A stretch of DNA of 64,000 nt from Hyaloraphidium curvatum (GCA_025558095.1 JAIVFI010000017.1:124001-188000), one strand, 5' to 3'; positions 1-10,738 are shown, counted from the first letter of the stretch. The notes: generated by a model from the letters alone, not told the origin. Numbers and translations: made by a program.

Positions 1-278
1 TCGTTGTCCTTTCGAGCGTCACACCGGCTTCCTTGAAGCATGACATTGGACTGCTGCAGAAGGTGGGAGGACTTTTGCTCAGCCGGTATCGCGCACTGAC
101 GTTCCTCGTAGGTTTGCGCGGCAGTTCAACCTTATGGTTCCGAGGAGGACAGGGCATCCATGAAGCATGCTTTGCGGAAATGGACGTTCAAACTCCGCCT
201 GCTGTCGTCGTCTCGACCGGACCTGCTGGACATGATTGATTCCCTCGATCTTCTCTGACATTAGATTTCCCTGGTAGC
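1..278. other. left window edge, no gene recognised
   Basis: Short open frames occur on both strands but none shows a recognisable domain or splicing pattern. I see nothing to annotate before the inverted-repeat element that begins at 279. Confidence 0.5.
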
Positions 279-324
279 TGGCACCGCTGTGACTCTACAT
301 CGGTGCGCGAACGGACGCTGACTC
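279..324 (+). repeat. 46-bp terminal inverted repeat, left copy
   Basis: Reverse complement of 1036-1081 apart from a few substitutions. It starts with TGGCACC and ends with GACTC. Confidence 0.75.
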
Positions 325-928
325 GCTCGGGGCCGACGGCACATTGTTTCCCCCGCGTCCCTCGCTGCGCTCGCCCTCGCGCCCTATGGGCCGGCGCGGG
401 CAATTCCGCCAACCGTTCATCTCTCGCCGGGGGCCAGACGGGAGCCCGGCGGGCGCCGGCTGGAGCACCGGACATCCGAACGGATGCATTTGGCGTAAAA
501 ACCGCCGCGGGGAAATGCACTGGTAGTGGGGGACCGGCAACCGGGGTGGGGACAACCGGGTCGGCGGGCGGCGGAGGGCACCCGAGGGTCCGCCGCGGCC
601 TCCGAAACGTGCGGAAATATCGCGCGCAGCCGTTGGAACGGCCGGCGGGGTCGTACGGTGTGCTGCCTGCGCGCGATGGGCGGCGGGAGCCGGCGGGTCC
701 GATGCTCGCCGGCGGCCGCCTTCCCCCACCCGGAGCACGATGCCGGCCTGCTTCCAACGCGGCGGCGCTCTCTTCCGGCATTTTTCCGCGCGGACCGAGG
801 GGCCGTGACCTTTCTCGAGCGAACCAATTCGAGTTTGGTGTTGAGGCCGCACTGATTTCGGTCCACGTCCTCTCTTTGGTCCACGGCTCCCTCCCATGCC
901 CTCCAAGACGGAAAACGGGGAGAATAGG

Positions 929-970
929 ACGATGGACAAGAAACCCTTCTTTGGGTTTAAATCGTCCATC
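929..970. repeat. imperfect hairpin inside the inverted-repeat element
   Basis: A left arm containing CGATGGAC and AAACCC is mirrored by GGGTTT and GTCCATCG in the right arm, with a short loop. It could be a sub-terminal inverted repeat of the element. Confidence 0.4.
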
Positions 971-1035
971 GCCCGACGACGAGTATTCGTATATCTGGTT
1001 GGGGTTTCTTGCGGCGGCGCCCGGCTATGCGGTTA

Positions 1036-1081
1036 GAGTCAGTGTCCATTCGCGCACCAATGTAGAGTCACAGCGGTGCCA
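1036..1081 (-). repeat. 46-bp terminal inverted repeat, right copy
   Basis: Mirror of 279-324. The bases just inside (TTAGAGTCAGT) are shared with the solo copy at 61276-61321. Confidence 0.75.
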
Positions 1082-1264
1082 GGAGACGAAACGATGGAAT
1101 GACACAGCAGCGTTCGGGATAGTGAGTTCATCGATTGGCGTTATCGAACCGCCAGCGGCGTCCACATGCTCGACAGCCCGTCCCAGCCTCTTGGCCGAAA
1201 GGACGTCCAAGAGACCCTGGTAAAGAGAATAAGCAGGAGCTACAAGCTGCGAGCCTGGCCGCTC

Positions 1265-1754
1265 CTACGTCGAGAAAGTCCGAGAGCCAAACATCCAGCT
1301 GCGTTTCAAGTTCCGTGCTGTTCGGGCGTTTGTCCGCGTTCGTCCGCCTCGTACCGGGTAGCCTGCGTCGTGGCGAGCGCCGCGAACGGTGCCGATCTGG
1401 ACCTCGCTCTCACTTGGATCACATCGTCGATCAGATCCGCGAAACAAGGGCGATAGCGGCGACGCACATCCGTTTCCGGATTTCGCGCTTCAGCTCCGAC
1501 TCGATCGTCATCCCGCCCAGAATCTGCGCCAGCTGAACCCGCTGCTCATCCGTTATATCCTGCAGCTTGCATCTTCGGTGTATTCCGAGCTGAAAGGCCG
1601 ACCGACGCGTTCAACGCGGCCGGGCGCGTGGCGTCGGAACCCGCACCTTGTCGCAGATTCCGGCCGCCGTCGCCTGCCCAATACCGTAGAAGCGCGTGAG
1701 CGCTATCCGGGCAAGCTTGTCGTCCGGTAGGTTGACTCCAAGGAGGTAAACCAT
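1265..1754 (-). CDS. mitochondrial small-subunit ribosomal protein uS13m (S13 family)
   Basis: Splicing three exons (1754-1647, 1589-1468, 1406-1265) gives 123 codons, the usual size of bacterial-type S13. Exon 1 begins MVYLLGVNLPDDK and carries the helix-two-turn-helix region RFYGIGQATAAGICDK. Exon 2 continues LGIHRRCKLQDITDEQ. Exon 3 has the C-terminal signature PVRGGRTRTNARTAR, which in S13 contacts rRNA in the small-subunit head. Both introns are GT-AG, 57 and 61 nt, and every junction restores the S13 frame. Bacterial-like length and motifs point to the mitochondrial rather than the cytosolic subunit. The frame is open for 30 codons upstream, so a longer import presequence is possible, but MVYLLG is the family start. 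It is head-to-head with BUD23, 62 bp between start codons. Confidence 0.88.
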
Positions 1755-1816
1755 TGTCACCAACCGCGCGGTCAGGTGAGGTTCCGAGATCGCCGCGGTA
1801 AACATCACGCCAAACA
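1755..1816. promoter_or_regulatory. bidirectional promoter between uS13m and BUD23
   Basis: Only 62 bp separate the two divergent start codons, so both 5' UTRs and core promoters must fit here or overlap the coding sequences. No TATA-like box is obvious. Confidence 0.5.
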
Positions 1817-2981
1817 ATGTCTCGCCCAGAACACCAGTCTCCACCAGAGATCGTGGGTAGCGGTGTTCAGCGGTGCCTACGGTCTTCTCATTAGTTTGAC
1901 GCTCTGAATCGGTGCGCGGCCAGTTCTACAATGACACCGAGGCCCGGAAGTACACGGCCAAGTGAGCACCCCTGCGACCCGTGGACTCTGGCAACTGACA
2001 CGTCGCCTCGTGGCTGCGACTAGCTCTCGGGTCGCTTCGATTCAGGCGACGATGAGTGAGAGGGCTCTGGAGCTCCTGGCTCTGCCTCCAGAGCAGGCAT
2101 GCCTCGTCCTCGACATCGGGTGCGGCTCGGGCTTGAGTGGCGAGGTTCTCGAGGAAGCTGGCCATTACTGGGTTGGAATGGATATAAGCCAGGCCATGCT
2201 TGGTGCGTTGGGACCCTTTGCCGAACGCGAGGGGCGTCGGGGGTGCTGAAATCTTGGGCATTTTCAGAGGTGGCAGTTGAGCGAGAAACCGAGGGAGACC
2301 TCTTTCTCCAGGACATCGGTCAAGGACTTTCATTTCGGCCGGGCTGCTTTGATGGGGCCATCAGGTTCGACGTGGCGGCTCACTTGACCTCGGTGCGCTA
2401 ATGAACCTTCCCGATTCAAGCATCTCCGTGATCCAGTGGCTTTGCAACGCGGACAAGCAGAGCCACGTCCCCAAGAGCCGCCTCCTGAGGTTCTTTTCGA
2501 CACTCTACATCGCACTGGCTAGGGGCTCGCGAGCCGTGTTCCAGTTCTATCCCGAGAATGCGGATCAGGTGGAGATGATTGTCAGCAGCGCTATGCGGGC
2601 CGGGTTCACGGGAGGCCTCGTGGTGGACTTTCCGAACAGTGCCAAGGCCAAGAAGTACTTTCTCTGCTTGTTTGCTGGGGCAGGCGACGTCCCGCAGGCG
2701 CTTCCGAAGGGTCTGGAGGAGGGGGTCCCGGAAGGAGAGCGGGACACCATCCAATACTCGAGCGGCGGCAGGTGGGTCTGCTCAAGCTTCTTTCGTTCAT
2801 TTTCCACCAACGCGTCGTTTGCAGCCGTGTGCACCGCAGCAGGGACTCCAATCGGAAGGCGCGGAGAAACGGGAAGGACAAGAGGTGGCTTTTTGAGAAG
2901 AAGCAAAGGGACCGATTGAAGGGGAAGGAGGTGCCCGCGGACAGCAAGTACACGGGGCGCAAGAGAAAAGGCGGCTTCTGA
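1817..2981 (+). CDS. BUD23: 18S rRNA (guanine-N7)-methyltransferase Bud23/WBSCR22
   Basis: Six exons (1817-1852, 1924-1961, 2024-2202, 2268-2364, 2421-2771, 2843-2981) give 279 residues, matching the family length of about 275-281. The N-terminus [12 protein letters not shown] runs into [11 protein letters not shown], then MSERALELL, the SAM-binding motif [13 protein letters not shown] and [10 protein letters not shown]. Later family blocks are [36 protein letters not shown] and [12 protein letters not shown]. The basic tail ends in [11 protein letters not shown], a nuclear/nucleolar signal in this family. Bud23 works with Trm112 to methylate a guanosine of 18S rRNA during 40S subunit maturation. 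Each intron is 56-71 nt and removing it restores the frame. The 3' end converges on the coiled-coil gene on the other strand. Confidence 0.95.
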
Positions 2982-5651
2982 GTTCCTGCTCTATTGAGCT
3001 CCTGGTGTGGCGTTGCTCAAGAATATGAGTTGCGTGAGCCTGCTGTCCTGGCCGCTTCTCCGCTTTAGCAGCTCCCCGAGACCTTTGGTTGCAATCAGCA
3101 TGGGAGCGATTGTCCCGACGGTGCGGCCGGCACGAACCTTGGATCCAAATGCCGTGGTCCTCGGGAACCACTGCAGAGAGGCGGATGTGCCTCGAAGGGG
3201 TTCGGATGATGATGAACCGCAGGGAACGACGCTTGGGAGTCCCTCCGTTCCGTGAGTCTATCTCTTCCGTGACGCTCAAGATTCGAGCTGGTGGAGTGGA
3301 GTCACGGGCGAGTCGTGGTGGCCTCACAGTTGTCTCACCTGTTTTGACTTTAGATCCGGTGTTGTCCAACGTCGGATCTTGAGGAGACCAATGAAGAGTC
3401 CCGTTGAACGGATTTACCCTTGGAAAGGACGTTAAAGCCCTCGTCGCCCGAATCTTCGCCAGCCAACGCACCAGACATAACGTTCCTGGGGCCGCTTCCC
3501 ATATTTGTTGAACTTCTGCATTCGCGACCCGACCATGCATTGCTGTTGGATGAAACGGCTGAAGAACGTCGCAGGACGGGGGCATGCGGGCCTCGTACCG
3601 TGAGAGCAAAGAGAGCAACGTCTGACGAAGGCTCGGCAAGATCCAACGGCGTGCCGTCCACAAAGCTTGACGCGGAACGCACCGACGCTGCGTCCGACTC
3701 GTCTTGCTCTTCTGCAACCGACTCATGCATGGAAAAGCGCCGCATGGCGTCCGAGATGGAGGCCAGCGTTGAGAAGAAGAGGCTTTTCGGTCGGCCGGCC
3801 CTGCCCGAGACCCGCCGTCGCTGTGTGTTCTTGACCACGGCTTAGTAATCACCATAAGCAACTAAGGGCGGCAACAGAAATCATACCTCTGTAGCAGGTC
3901 GCGGGCGCAGAGGAGGGAGAGAATCCTCCATAGCTTCGGAGGCGGGGTTGGCTTCCTCGTGTGCCTCTGATTGAGTCATTATGGAGCCCGCGGCCTCGGA
4001 GATCGAAGCCTCCGTCTCGGATCGGGCGCCCACAACAGTCTGCCAGACCGCGCCTTCCGATGTTTCCGGAGAGGGCACTTGGCATGGCTCGATCTCCCCG
4101 CCACTTACAACGGCAGCATCCAAATCCTCGAGGGAAAGCGAAGGCAAGACAGATACGGCTGCAGCTTCGAGCATGCCGTCTCCAAACGAGATTGCAGATC
4201 CTTTTGACAAAAAGCCGTCGGCAGCCTTGGCGAGATCCTCCAATGTTGGTGTGGGTTCCACGACGGCCGTCGAAGGCGAAAGCTCCGGCATGGAGGTTTG
4301 GAGCACGTCTCCGAAAGTCTGTTGGCTCGCTCCGTGCTCGAAAATGGTGAGGAGCGAGGAGCCAACCTTGTCCGGAAGCCTCTCCACCTCCTTTGTCTCC
4401 GCCTGGGCAAGCTCGAAGCGCTCCTCCAAAGCCCTGCGCAAGTTGTCCACCATTTCGAGAATCGTTGCCCATTGAGGTGGGACTGCCGCCTCGCCGAGCA
4501 GATTCTGGCTGTCCATCTCCCCTAGCAATGAAAGGACGTTGCCAAGGGCGGCAATCAGAGAATCCAGGAAAGACACAGGCTCCGCGTTCGGCAAAGGTGG
4601 GACGGAAGCAGGGTCCACGTGGAGGAGGAGAGAAGGAGGAGAAATGGTTTCCGGAGTAACAGCTTCTTCGTCCTCCTTTGCGGTGCTTTGAGGGTCCGGC
4701 GTCGGGTCGGGAACGACTTCGAGAGCCGAGGGCTGGCTCGACAAGCCAAAGCGAGGGGTGCCTGTCCGCCTGTAGTCCTCCAGTTCCTGCGCCAGCTCTT
4801 GAAGCTGGCGCATGAGGTCCGAGCGTTCCGCATGCCACTCGTTTCTGAGCTTCCGAAGGCTACTCTGTAGCATGTCGTTGCGGTGCAGCAGGTCATCCTT
4901 TTCCCGCCGGTGCGACGTTTCCGCCGCCTTCGTGTCCTCGATCATGTCGATGGCACGCCTGCTGCGTTCGGCCAGCGCGCGCAATTCTGCGTCCTTCCTG
5001 AGCACGTGCTCTTCCAGCTCGCGGCGCTTTCCCTCGAGCTGCGCGCCATGAGGGTCGGCGCGCATGCAGACGTTGCGAGAACCACCCACCGTGTGGTTTT
5101 CGTTCTCCAGTTCCCACATTCGTTCTCCGAGCTTGCCTAGGGTGATGACTTTCTCAGCGCCGGCGTGCCACAGCCGTTGACAGGCCGAACCCACGGTTCT
5201 CCCCCGTCAGTCGTTCGGTCTTGGCCATGAAGGCGGCAATCTGTTCCTCGAGCACGCGCGCCTTTTCCCATGCCTCGGTCCGGGACGACTCGAGGGCAGC
5301 GTTGCGGCGGGTCGCCTGCCGCAGCTGCTGCACCATCGAAGCTGTCACGTCCATGTGCGTCAGGCGGTCCTGCGCCGCGGCCGCGGAGGGCGAGTAGCTG
5401 GGCGACGATTCGTTGGATTTGGGCGTCGCTTCGCGGGCCGTGGGCGGCCGCGGCCGGCGCGGCGGGTCCGGAGTGAGCGGCGACGACATTGGGAGCAGCT
5501 TGGTTATCCGCTTCAGCCGGCCCGTCGGCGTCGACACCGCGGCCGCGGGAGGCGAATCCGACAGGTACAGGTCCTCGACGGACATGGCGGGAACCGTGGC
5601 CGTCGTGGAACGGCCGGCTACGAATTTGTGGAGTTGAGGGACGACTTGCAC
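2982..5651 (-). CDS. coiled-coil protein of unknown function
   Basis: I do not recognise this protein. The first exon starts near 5651 (or MSVEDLYL near 5585) with a Ser/Pro-rich basic region. It ends in a heptad-rich stretch that continues after a short intron (about 5155-5205) as KLGERMWELENENH. A long helical region follows (RRELEEHVLRKDAELRAL, then RNEWHAERSDLMRQLQEL). The middle is acidic and Pro/Ser-rich. A splice near 3880 (GAG before GTATGA, TACTAAG branch sequence visible) leads to a Ser-rich exon down to about 3412. Another exon begins near 3337 after CAAAACAG. The 3' end is uncertain: the frame stays open into the antisense of the last BUD23 exon, and another intron may end it earlier. 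Predicted structure suggests a cytoskeletal or scaffold role, but this is inference. Confidence 0.55.
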
Positions 5652-5775
5652 GCCAGGCTGCGTGTGCCGCGATCACGCTCCTTTCGTGCCACGAACACCA
5701 AAAGCTTGACGAGTGACATCTTTTTCCGCCGGCCTACATTCCAAGATCCCCGTTCCTCCGATCCCATCCCCCACT

Positions 5776-7062
5776 CTAGTTCGTCCCCTCGGTGGCCTCC
5801 AAAGTCTCGGCCTCTCGCCGCCGCGGCGGAGGGCCGGTCCGCTTGTCCCGGTTCGCTGCTGTGCGACCGCGACTGCGGCTCCGGGCCCTCTTGGCGACGA
5901 TCTTGATTGCTTTTCCCTGGAACATGAGCGAGGCCATCTGGATGGCCCGCTTCGCGTCCTCGATTTTCTTAAACTCCACGTAGCCAAAGTCGCGGTCCGC
6001 AAAAGGCACCATCACGGCAACGACGGGCCCGATGGCCTCCTCAAAGGCCCTCTTGAGGGCCTCGTTCGACAGGGGCTTCTGCAGGCCCTTGATGAAGACC
6101 TCGGCCTCGTCCTTCGGGTTGATGGGCCCTCCGGACGCAACCGTGGGAGACACGGGCGCATTCTGACGGCCCCTAGGCCCGTCCTCGCTGGGTTTCGGCG
6201 GCGCCGGCGCCGGCTTGGCCGACGGGGGCGTGGGCGGTTTCTGCGCCGCGGGGGCCTGCCCCGCGGACGCGGCCACCGGCGCGGGGGCGGCCACGACGGG
6301 CTTGCCGTCGGACGCCCGCGCGGCGATGTTGGCCCAGCTGCTCTTCGGCCCGCCGGACGCGGCCTCGGGCGCGGGGGCGGGGGCGGCGGCGGGTTTGGAG
6401 GCGGCGGGTTCGGCGGCATCACCGGAGGCGGCTGCCGGCGGGGGTGTGCGCGCGGCGTCGGGCTCGACGGCGGGGGCGGCGGGTGCGGGGGCGGCGGCGG
6501 GGGCGGCGTCCTTCGCGGGCGACGGCGAGCGCGCGGCGGGGGCGTCGGGCGCAGGGGCGTCCAGGCCGTTTGCGCGGGGCGCCTCGGCGCGCGGCCGCTG
6601 CCCCGGCGGCCGCGGCGCGGCGATGCGGAACATGTCGTTGCGGATGTGGTAGCCGCCGCCGGCCGGGGCGCGCTGCAGCACCAGCGTCTGCAGGAAGCGG
6701 CGGCCCCGGCCGCCCTTGCCGGCCTGCGTGATGGTGCCGTGCACGTTGATCAGCAGCGCGTACGGCGTGGCGAGGTCGGCGGGCGGCACCGGCCCGTCGT
6801 CCGCCGGCGGCCGCGAGAACATGATGACCATCGGGTCGAACGTCGCGATGTCGACGCGCGCCGGCGTGAACCGCGCGCCGTAGAACTCGGCCACGCCGGG
6901 CCCGTCGACCTCCTCCGCCGCCGCGTCGCCCTCGCGCGCGAACTTGAGCGCCGCGTCGGCCGTGTAGAACGCCGCCGCCTCGGCCGGCGCGCGGTACCAC
7001 GCGATGTACAGGTCCTGGATGAACTGCAGCGCCGTGTCGTAGTACGGCGGGTTCGCGGCCAT
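5776..7062 (-). CDS. G3BP-like NTF2-domain and RRM RNA-binding protein
   Basis: One uninterrupted frame of 428 codons from MAANPPYYD. Residues about 1-120 form an NTF2-like domain (FIQDLYIAWYRAPAEAAAFY, then LINVHGTITQAGKG and GYHIRNDMFRI). A roughly 150-residue Ala/Pro-rich disordered middle follows. Near the C-terminus is an RRM with RNP2-like AEVFIKGL and RNP1-like RDFGYVEFKKI, then an Arg/Ser-rich tail (KRARSRSRGR). This order is that of G3BP/Nxt3-type stress-granule proteins, which bind mRNA and deubiquitinase partners in the cytoplasm. In-frame codons exist upstream, but MAANPPYY fits the family start. The gene is divergent from DSCC1. A long antisense open frame on the plus strand here reflects codon bias and GC content only. 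Confidence 0.82.
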   Translation of the reverse strand: MAANPPYYDTALQFIQDLYIAWYRAPAEAAAFYTADAALKFAREGDAAAEEVDGPGVAEFYGARFTPARVDIATFDPMVIMFSRPPADDGPVPPADLATPYALLINVHGTITQAGKGGRGRRFLQTLVLQRAPAGGGYHIRNDMFRIAAPRPPGQRPRAEAPRANGLDAPAPDAPAARSPSPAKDAAPAAAPAPAAPAVEPDAARTPPPAAASGDAAEPAASKPAAAPAPAPEAASGGPKSSWANIAARASDGKPVVAAPAPVAASAGQAPAAQKPPTPPSAKPAPAPPKPSEDGPRGRQNAPVSPTVASGGPINPKDEAEVFIKGLQKPLSNEALKRAFEEAIGPVVAVMVPFADRDFGYVEFKKIEDAKRAIQMASLMFQGKAIKIVAKRARSRSRGRTAANRDKRTGPPPRRREAETLEATEGTN

Positions 7063-7182
7063 CTCTGCGGCTCCGCCGAGGCAGTGGATGCGGGGATGGA
7101 CGCGAAGAAACAAAAGAGTGGCGGGGGGTTGCGAGTGATCACTCCCCTACCCCCCAGGGACGTGCATCCCGAATCTCGCGCC
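7063..7182. promoter_or_regulatory. bidirectional promoter between the G3BP-like gene and DSCC1
   Basis: 120 bp lie between divergent start codons. A short C-rich tract (near 7145-7157) is the only visible feature. Confidence 0.45.
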
Positions 7183-8635
7183 ATGGCGCAGGAGACGGTC
7201 GCGTTCCGCTCGGCCGAGGGCCCGGTCCATCTGTTGCAGCTGCCCCCCGAGCTCGTGGACATCATCGAGTCGCACTCGACGTGGGTGACGCCGGCCCCGC
7301 ATCGCCCTCCACCAACCGTCCGCAGAATTGCACTGCGCGGCGACCCGAAGGACGAGGCCCACCTCGTAGCCGGGAACGCCACCTTCCTTTTACGGAGCGT
7401 GCAGACCTCGAACACGACCATCCTCGTCGCCCCCGTGCGCGGCCACGACGTCGCGGACACCCTCTTCGCACCTTCGGACGAAACCGATGCGCGCTACGGC
7501 ACCTTGCTGCTCACGAGCAGCTACATCGAGGTGCTCCCGACGGCGCCCAAGGTGGCGCGTGTCAAGACGCTCCTGGAGCAAGTCCCGTACCGCGGCCCAG
7601 ATGAGGAGCTGGAGGTGGGAAACCGAGCGAATCTTTGCCGACTTTGGGCTGAGCTGCCGATAGGAAGCCGTGGGCTACTCGATTGCGGAGCTGCAGAACC
7701 GGGTGCAGGCCAGTGATGGGGAGATCGAACAAGTGCTGCGAGACATGGACGCAATCGCGATTGAAGGTCAGCCCCCCCTCGTTTCTGTGTCTTCGGCCAG
7801 CCGAAACAGGCCATCGGCAGGTCGCTGGCGCGTCCTGGATCCAGAGTACATGCAAGCTGTCGTCGCAATGATCATTGATTCGGCCGTCGCAGACGGATTG
7901 GATCTCGAGAGCCTAGACCTCGACCAGGCAGTGTCGGCCAGCCTTGATTCCGGGTACCCGGATGAAGTGCTCGAGCACGTTTTCCGAAACTTTTTCCAGC
8001 GCATTGAAGGAGGTCCGTGGGAGTTCTCGCTACGGGATCGAGCCCATCTCACAGCTGCAACAGGTGCTTGGAGCCTGGACGTGCGGAAGCTAACCAAGTT
8101 TACCGGTCTCCACCTTCTTGGACAAAAGGTAGATTGGTCCGTATTAGATTCGCCTTGAGCGTACATTGACCGGCCTCCCACCGCAGAACCGTATGGAGAA
8201 GGATGAGTTCTTGAGACTATGGGGTCAGAAACCCGGCGTGGAGCAGCCTTCGTTGGATCTCCTGAAGGTAGAGGGTGCGGATCGCCGTCCGCTGTCGGTG
8301 CTCATCCCCTCGTCCAGGGTTTCGTACTCGTGGACGAAGTGCATCCCAGGCAGGCAGAGCAAATGATTACCTTCTTCCCTAAGACGGACCTTTCGCTAGA
8401 CCCCGCGACGCGTAAGTCGCCGAATCCGCATCATCGGAGGGAAGATTACAATTCCAGCAAACCGGCAGGCTTTCGGCAGCTGTTCGATCGGCGACAGCGC
8501 TGGTCCGAGTCGGAGTTCGTGCCCTTCGTGGAAGATCTGGCGCCCACGAAGAAGGCGCTGGATGCGCTGCTCCTCAAGTTTGCCAGAGTGAGCTCAGCGG
8601 GAGGCGTTCGGGTAGTGACGCCGCGGTTCACTTGA
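7183..8635 (+). CDS. DSCC1: sister chromatid cohesion protein DCC1 (alternative RFC subunit)
   Basis: Exon 1 (7183-7614) encodes MAQETVAF, then LLQLPPELVDIIES, LRGDPKDEAHLVAGNATF, VQTSNTTILV and a conserved YIEVLPTAPKVARVKTLL block. After a 49-nt intron the winged-helix part follows (GYSIAELQNRVQASDGEIEQ, then GRWRVLDPEYMQ across another intron). Later exons give KDEFLRLWGQKPG, GFVLVDEVHPRQ, ITFFPKTDLSLDP and the C-terminal LDALLLKFARVSS. The whole follows the DCC1 family from end to end. DCC1 joins CTF8 and CTF18 in the CTF18-RFC clamp loader that supports cohesion and replication. About six short GT-AG introns are needed. Its stop codon overlaps the 3' end of the convergent dolichol kinase gene. 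Confidence 0.9.
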
Positions 8636-10738
8636 GGCACGTTGTGATGGTGAAATACATCAGCGGCAGGATCAGATTGTCGTTCTGGCTGAGGAAAGCC
8701 TCCACAACACCTTGATGCGGTGTGAAGCCATGTCCAGAATAGCAACGCCACCGCAGGGAATATCGGAACTCACCGACGAACACGGATGGAAGAAGGAGTT
8801 TGGATGCCTTCGGGTGTCGGCCCAGTCAGCCAGCAGATCACGAAAGCAAGCGAACAGACCGACCGAAAGTGCTTGTGCTCCTGACACTACGCTGGCGGTT
8901 AGTGTGCTGGCGGTCCACAAAGCCACAATGAAGGCGGCAGAACCCTCCACAGTCTTCGATGTCCCTGGCCACCTATGCTTCCCATATCGGATGCCGATGA
9001 GCGATGCCTTTGCAGCAGCATTGACAACAATGAAGCCTTTCGATCAAGCGGCCGCACTCACCGCTGTGTCCGCGATCCCAAGCGTTAGGATGCCAGCGAA
9101 GCCTCCCAGTCCCCTAAAGTCTCTTGCTCTTATGCACGACCGTTAGCGGCAGCCAGTGGTCCACAAACCAGCGCAAGGCTCACTTGGCGAGCCACAGAGG
9201 AATGGAACATCCAAGGAGCAGATAGGTGTGTGAAACGATCATCAGGCCCGAATCCCGCTCATCCAAGAATGACTTGAGAAAGGCGTCGAGAACTTCGCCG
9301 GCAGGCCAAATCCGGCCTATCCGCAAGTATTCGAGAAGCAGAAACAGCGCAAAAGCTGCTGCGAAAGCGACGAATAGTAGATTGGGCTACCAGGCATGGG
9401 TTTTAGCACGTTGACACTTGCGCCCGGAGGTTAGGGAGTACCAACATCAAGAATGGCGGCCGGCCAAAACATTGCCGTTGCCAGCAAGTGGTAGTACTTG
9501 CGTTTGAGGTTCAACATGGCCTTTGTGGCTGCCCCAGAAGCCAGCCACGAGTAGACGGCGGCTATCGTACCCAGGGATAGCACCCAATAGCATACCAGCG
9601 AGGGGCGGGTGGCCGAAACAAGAACAAACTGCACCGCCCTTGGTCATCGTTCGGATCAGACTGCGGCCCGCTCCTAAGGGTGCGTTTGCTTACCATGAAA
9701 TCGGATCCGGTTTGAGCTTCCCCCACAGTGGAAGCACGAGGAAAAAGAAGACGACGAGCAAAGCAGTGATGTAGAATGCTGAGCCAGGTATCGTAGCGTT
9801 TGAACTTGGAGCCACAGCAGTTGGGGTGCGCCCCAGTGCCAGGACCGGAGAGGTGGCAAGCCCGGCGAGTAGAACAGCTCGGATGGCGTAGAAAGACAGA
9901 AACGATTCCTCATCAAATTCCTGCACCGCGTTCATGAGTTACTTGGCTGGCGGGCGGCGAAAAGGACCCACGTTGCCCAACCGATGGATAACGAAGACCA
10001 AGATCACCGCTCCCTGGATCAACAAGGACGACTCCCCAAATGTGAACGAGCGCGGGAGCAATCGTGGAAAGAGCCACAGCAGAAAGTAGTAGACGGCTAC
10101 AAACGGAGCCGTCGATCGCACTGCTGGAGGGAAAGGCTTAGCCGTGGTTGTTTCGCACATTGGCCGGCAATCTGGCACCTGAAGCGGGGGCGAGCCCCTG
10201 GCCAACGACAAGAATGACACCAGCAACGCAGGCGGTTCGCAAGAAGGTACGTCCGGGCAGATATGAGGCCGCAGCTTCTAGGGTCGGAAAGGCCAGGGCT
10301 AGGGACAGAGATAGTATCTCCATCGCCGCGCGTGATGAAACCAGCAACTCGGTGGAAGCGGGCGATCTCCATTCGACAAAGAATGTCGATACCAGGGTAG
10401 GTACCAGGGTCGAGGCATAAAGCAGTCCGCTCGATGGGGCAGCTCTAGCATCGACTTCGGTGTCAGAGTTGCAATCTGTTTATCCGAAAGAGAGGCACCT
10501 GTAGAACCGCTCGCCGACAACATCATTCGCTTCATGCAGCTCTTTCCAGGCAGCAAATGCGCACAGGGCTGGCTGCCAGTGAGCAAAGGCCCGGCGGGGC
10601 CGAGAGCTTCGCACCAAGCTGAAGGGAAGCGAACAGCGACGGAGGAGTGCCAGCCGGCGCGCATGCAAATGGAATAAAGATAGAGTAGGCAAGGACGAGG
10701 GTCAGTTCCGTCGCCTTTCGCGTCTGCCCCGGGGTCAT
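8628..10738 (-). CDS. SEC59: dolichol kinase (SEC59/DOLK)
   Basis: A multi-exon membrane protein. N-terminal exons are hydrophobic (LTLVLAYSIFIPF; later LLIQGAVILVFVIHRLG with the preceding RSFTFGESS). Central helices include FYITALLVVFFFLVLPLWG. The conserved catalytic half contains NLKRKYYHLLATAMFWPA, ILTLGIADTA spliced to SLIGIRYG, and the CTP-binding block KHRWPGTSKTVEGS. The C-terminus reads VVEAFLSQNDNLILPLMY and stops at 8628-8630. These are the family's diagnostic blocks. The enzyme uses CTP to phosphorylate dolichol in the ER membrane, feeding N-glycosylation, O-mannosylation and GPI anchors. I take MTPGQTRK at 10738 as start because RAB11 begins 165 bp beyond. Several introns are not resolved exactly. 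Confidence 0.88.

Larger units (their letters stand above)
279..1081. mobile_element. non-autonomous DNA-transposon-like element with 46-bp terminal inverted repeats
   Basis: The 46 bases at 279-324 and the 46 bases at 1036-1081 are inverted copies that differ at only a few positions and have no gaps. The outer end reads TGGCACCGCTGTGACTC inwards. The interior is about 710 bp and very GC-rich. Open frames on both strands inside it show no transposase domain, so I read it as a MITE-like or internally deleted element. A hairpin lies near its right end at 929-970. No clear target-site duplication is visible in the flanks. A third copy of the 46-bp end is at 61276-61321. Alternative reading: a dispersed repeat that happens to occur here as an inverted pair. 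Confidence 0.55.

Noticed and set aside
188-969. several open frames inside the inverted-repeat element
   Set aside because: Overlapping on both strands, Arg/Pro-rich from GC content, no transposase or other domain.
5713-7716. 667-codon plus-strand open frame
   Set aside because: Antisense to the G3BP-like gene for most of its length, Arg/Gly-rich, no domain; it runs into the genuine DSCC1 exon at its end.
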